Of a DNA stretch of 7,762 bases, positions 5,716 through 7,762 are shown piece after piece. Below the pieces are notes generated by a model. That model was not told the DNA's origin. It made no database searches and saw only the letters and a list, made by a program, of their open reading frames with translations. This DNA is from Pseudomonadales bacterium (GTDB lineage Bacteria > Pseudomonadota > Gammaproteobacteria > Pseudomonadales > Azotimanducaceae). The translations under genes were made by a program, and so were the position numbers. Position 1 is the stretch's first letter. Each line of letters starts with the position of its first letter. The stretch spans positions 1 to 7,762 of the forward strand of contig SKXG01000005.1 of assembly GCA_007128525.1 (NCBI GenBank), read 5' to 3'.

Positions 5716-7209
5716 GTGACCGATTCAAGAGACCAGAAACAGGCCAACGAGCAGACGCCGGACACCGAGTCGCAGACCGACGCCAAGCGGCCCGAGCAGG
5801 CACCGGAGCAGGAGCCCTTGCAGGCGGAACCCGCACAAGCGCCGGCACAGGATTCAGCTCAGGACCCGGCAACGCAAGAACCGGCGCCGCAAGACCCAGT
5901 GCCTGCACCAGAGGCAGCGGAGGCGGCATCGGTGGTATCCACTGTCGCCGACAACATCGACGCACCCGACCCTGAAGCCGCTCCAGCCTCTGAAGCTGCA
6001 GAAACTACCGAAGCTGCCGAAACCACTGATGCGCTCGTCACAGATGAGCCGGACGACGAAGCCGATGAGCGCGATCGCTTTGCCGAGTACATGCTTCCCG
6101 ATGATCTGCTGCGCGCGATCGAAGATCTCGGATTCACCCACTGCACGCCAATTCAGAGCGCCACGCTGCCGTACAGCCTGTCCGATTACGACGTAACCGG
6201 CCAGGCACAGACGGGCACGGGCAAAACCGCCGCTTTTCTGGTCACCATCCTGACTCAGCAATATGAGTTTCCAAAGCGCCCCAATCCACCGGGCACACCG
6301 CGCGCACTGGTGCTGGCACCAACTCGCGAACTGGCCATCCAGATCGAACAGGACGGCCAGTTGCTTGGCAAATATCTGGGTACGCACATCGTCAACGTGG
6401 TTGGCGGCATGGACATCAATCACCAGCGGGGGCAACTCTCCGACAGGCCAGTCGACATTCTGGTTGCCACACCGGGACGTCTGCTCGACCTGATTCAGCG
6501 GCGGGTCGTCGATCTCGGGCAGGTTGAGATTCTGGTTATTGACGAAGCCGACCGGATGCTCGACATGGGGTTCATCCCTGATGTGCGCCGCATCGTCTAC
6601 AAGACGCCACACAAACGGCGCCGGCAAACGCTGTTCTTCAGCGCCACATTCAATGACGATGTGATGCGGCTGGCACAACAGTGGACCCTGGAACCGGTGC
6701 ACGTTGCCATCACACCGGAAAACCGCGCGACAGACACCGTTGATCAGAAGTTCTGGCTGGTAACGGCAGGGGAAAAGAGCAGCACCCTGATCAAACTGAT
6801 TCAGAGTGAACCCGACTGCAAGCTGATGGTGTTTGCCAATCGCAGGGATCAGACCCGCAGTCTCCATGATCACCTGAAGAAGCAGGGTATCTCAGTGGAA
6901 ATGCTTTCCGGTGAGGTCCCGCAGCGTAAGCGCCTCAGCGTTCTGGACAACTTCAAGCGCGGCAAGATCCAGGTGTTGGTCGCCACTGATGTCGCCGGGC
7001 GAGGCATCCACGTTGATGATGTCACCCATGTCATCAACTATGACCTGCCGGAAGACCCGGAAGACTACGTGCACCGCATTGGTCGTACCGGTCGTGCAGG
7101 CGCCAGCGGCATCTCGATCAGCTTCATATCTGAAGATGATGCGTTCAACCTGCCAGCCATCGAGGACTACCTGGGCGAACGCGTTGAGTGCGTGCAGCCG
7201 GAGTTGTGA
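5716..7209 (+). CDS. rhlB: DEAD-box ATP-dependent RNA helicase, RhlB-like, with acidic N-terminal extension
   Basis: The protein (497 residues) is an ATP-dependent RNA-unwinding enzyme of the cytoplasm; RhlB helps the RNA degradosome remove structure from mRNA. Residues 1-120 are low-complexity, rich in Pro, Ala, Gln and Glu. The helicase core follows: Q motif GFTHCTPIQ (139-147), motif I AQTGTGKT (164-171), Ia PTREL (202-206), GG (230-231), Ib TPGR (252-255), II DEAD (276-279), III SAT (309-311), IV around VFANRRDQT (372-380), V ATDVAGRGIHVDDV (423-436), VI HRIGRTGR (453-460). The tract from motif V through NYDLPEDPEDYVHRIGRTG and the LPAIEDYLG ending match RhlB better than RhlE, SrmB or DbpA. 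The core is intact and should be active. Unusually, it stops about ten residues after that ending, without the basic tail common in RhlB. Translation starts at GTG 5716. It follows the aminotransferase by 36 bases and could be co-transcribed. The symbol is by similarity; another RhlB paralogue could exist elsewhere. Confidence 0.88.
   Translation: MTDSRDQKQANEQTPDTESQTDAKRPEQAPEQEPLQAEPAQAPAQDSAQDPATQEPAPQDPVPAPEAAEAASVVSTVADNIDAPDPEAAPASEAAETTEAAETTDALVTDEPDDEADERDRFAEYMLPDDLLRAIEDLGFTHCTPIQSATLPYSLSDYDVTGQAQTGTGKTAAFLVTILTQQYEFPKRPNPPGTPRALVLAPTRELAIQIEQDGQLLGKYLGTHIVNVVGGMDINHQRGQLSDRPVDILVATPGRLLDLIQRRVVDLGQVEILVIDEADRMLDMGFIPDVRRIVYKTPHKRRRQTLFFSATFNDDVMRLAQQWTLEPVHVAITPENRATDTVDQKFWLVTAGEKSSTLIKLIQSEPDCKLMVFANRRDQTRSLHDHLKKQGISVEMLSGEVPQRKRLSVLDNFKRGKIQVLVATDVAGRGIHVDDVTHVINYDLPEDPEDYVHRIGRTGRAGASGISISFISEDDAFNLPAIEDYLGERVECVQPEL
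5992..6027 (+). repeat. 18-bp imperfect tandem duplication inside the helicase N-terminal extension
   Basis: Two adjacent 18-base units (5992-6009 and 6010-6027) differ at three positions and each encode EAAETT (residues 93-98 and 99-104). The in-frame duplication is part of the disordered acidic region and suggests that this region grows or shrinks by replication slippage without disturbing the core. Confidence 0.7.
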
Positions 7210-7251
7210 TCAGCAGTATCGGCGAGCACTGAAGACCTGGACATCTGCAAA

Positions 7252-7302
7252 AGGGCAGCGCTGGCACGCCTTGAAATTCGTCAAGGTTAATGTTGCTGCC
7301 CT
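7252..7302. terminator. Nested inverted repeats just after the helicase, possible terminator or mRNA 3' structure
   Basis: An outer 8-bp stem, AGGGCAGC (7252-7259) with GCTGCCCT (7295-7302), encloses an inner 6-bp stem, CCTTGA (7269-7274) with TCAAGG (7281-7286), with a six-base inner loop. It begins 43 bases after the helicase stop. The bases that follow contain only short T clusters, not a run, so it is not a classical intrinsic terminator; it could instead protect the transcript end or bind a protein. Confidence 0.4.
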
Positions 7303-7310
7303 GACTCATC

Positions 7311-7339
7311 TTTACATTTGCTGCCGATGCGCTTGTAAT
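7311..7339 (+). promoter_or_regulatory. Sigma70-type promoter of the sensor gene
   Basis: TTTACA (7311-7316) and TGTAAT (7334-7339) each match five of six consensus bases and are exactly 17 bases apart. Transcription would start near 7346, about 22 bases before the TTG at 7368. This makes the in-frame ATG at 7338 an unlikely start because it would lie outside the transcript. Confidence 0.55.
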
Positions 7340-7343
7340 GCCG

Positions 7344-7357
7344 CCCCAGTTTTGGGG
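7344..7357 (+). promoter_or_regulatory. Small hairpin at the predicted 5' end of the sensor transcript
   Basis: CCCCA (7344-7348) and TGGGG (7353-7357) form a 5-bp GC-rich stem with a GTTT loop. The right arm touches the GGAG (7356-7359) that serves the TTG start at 7368. It lies at the predicted transcription start, so it may stabilise the 5' end or limit ribosome access, or it may be chance. Confidence 0.3.
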
Positions 7358-7367
7358 AGAGCGTGAC

Positions 7368-7762
7368 TTGAGCAGCACTTGGCTGATCAGCTCACAGCAC
7401 ATTGTGCGCGGGTGTCATTGCGGACAACCAAGAATCATCCGTAGTGCCAGTTCGCCGCCTGCCATAATGCTGCTGGTTCTGTTCCTGATCCCAATGTACG
7501 GGTCAGCAAGCACCCTTCATCTGGAGCGAATAAGCGCTATTTCCGCTGGCGACGATGCAAGCGTTGCACTCGCTATTACCGATACCCGCCATGCGTTGAC
7601 ACTCGCCACGCTGGAGTCCCTCGACACTTTGGGCGACTGGAAACCCACCCCTGCCCGTCGCAGCTATGGCTATAGCGCCGGCCCCACCTGGTTGCGAGCC
7701 GACCTGAACGACGCTGGAAATCTCGGCCTGCTCATCATCAGCAATCCCTGGCTTGAAGATCT
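7368..7762 (+). CDS. Membrane-bound sensor with periplasmic 7TMR-DISM extracellular 2 domain, N-terminal part, runs off right edge
   Basis: Only the first 131 residues are present. A hydrophobic segment starting at residue 34 (MLLVLFLIPMYGSA) with Arg residues before it and a GSA-S cleavage-like site at 47/48 looks like a signal peptide. Residues from about 58 match the start of the 7TMR-DISMED2 sensory domain: a helix-like stretch, then WKP (91-93), YGYSAGPTWLRADL (100-113) and LLIISNPWLEDL, equivalent to the family pattern of G-Y-S, W-L-R and a hydrophobic strand before the ligand-binding surface. Proteins of this type normally continue into seven membrane helices and a histidine kinase, GGDEF or similar output domain, which lies outside the window. 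The frame is open from 7305. I chose TTG 7368 because GGAG lies eight bases upstream and a promoter fits it. GTG 7404 or ATG 7467 are possible and would shorten the long n-region; ATG 7467 would leave a signal peptide without positive charges. Confidence 0.72.
   Translation, partial: MSSTWLISSQHIVRGCHCGQPRIIRSASSPPAIMLLVLFLIPMYGSASTLHLERISAISAGDDASVALAITDTRHALTLATLESLDTLGDWKPTPARRSYGYSAGPTWLRADLNDAGNLGLLIISNPWLED

Noticed and set aside
5712..5975. An 87-codon Arg/Gly-rich frame starting at ATG 5712 and overlapping the helicase N-terminus
   Set aside because: Its ATG is only two bases from the Shine-Dalgarno, the composition is what the Pro/Ala/Glu-coding frame yields when read one frame over, and it matches no known family. 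The helicase frame has a well-placed GTG.
5854..6873. A 339-codon open frame on the minus strand inside the helicase gene
   Set aside because: It lies wholly antisense to a gene with all DEAD-box motifs, shows no recognisable domain, and long antisense frames are common in GC-rich coding DNA.
7252..7302. An integron attC site or other recombination site
   Set aside because: The stems lack the conserved RYYYAAC and GTTRRRY ends of attC, and there is no integrase or cassette structure nearby.
7145..7402. An 85-codon minus-strand frame across the helicase end and the following intergenic region
   Set aside because: It overlaps the helicase coding end, crosses the inverted repeats and the sensor start, and has no recognisable domain.
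1..7762. A new defence, mobile or biosynthetic system
   Set aside because: All seven genes belong to well-known families with intact motifs, base composition looks even, and there are no transposases, direct-repeat boundaries, tRNA attachment sites or clustered unknown genes.

Overview
The window is compact, GC-rich bacterial chromosomal DNA with seven protein genes, five complete and two cut by the window edges. The gene set suggests a heterotrophic, probably marine or environmental gammaproteobacterium: an RhlB-type DEAD-box helicase closest in its C-terminal motifs to Pseudomonas RhlB, a carboxylesterase with the same triad numbering as the Pseudomonas fluorescens esterase II family, a type 2 ArgC, and a 7TMR-DISM sensor. 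The taxonomic placement is inference from remembered family sequences, not from a search. No tRNA, rRNA, CRISPR array, insertion sequence or phage gene was seen, and nothing marks the region as recently acquired.

Layout. Two genes face left: the start of an alpha-methylacyl-CoA racemase (1-483, running off the left edge) and, upstream of it, an MsbA-related ABC half-transporter (583-2391). A roughly 240-base divergent region (about 2392-2633) separates them from the rightward genes: a small alpha/beta-hydrolase esterase (2634-3290), argC (3419-4375), a subgroup Ic aspartate-type aminotransferase (4378-5679) only two bases after argC, and the helicase (5716-7209). After a 158-base intergenic region with inverted repeats and a good sigma70-type promoter, a membrane sensor gene begins (about 7368) and runs off the right edge.

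How the genes relate. argC and the aminotransferase are almost certainly co-transcribed and point to arginine/aspartate-family amino acid synthesis. The helicase may share their transcript (36-base gap), but it has its own strong ribosome binding site, part of which lies in a possible hairpin. The racemase (branched-chain or sterol side-chain acyl-CoA metabolism), the exporter and the esterase are not obviously one pathway. Three genes appear to use non-ATG starts: TTG for the ABC transporter, GTG for the helicase, and TTG, less certainly, for the sensor.

No clear undescribed multi-gene system was found. The points most worth a second look are the helicase architecture (a long, purely acidic N-terminal disordered region and no basic C-terminal tail), the argC-aminotransferase pairing, and the structured DNA or RNA elements around the helicase.
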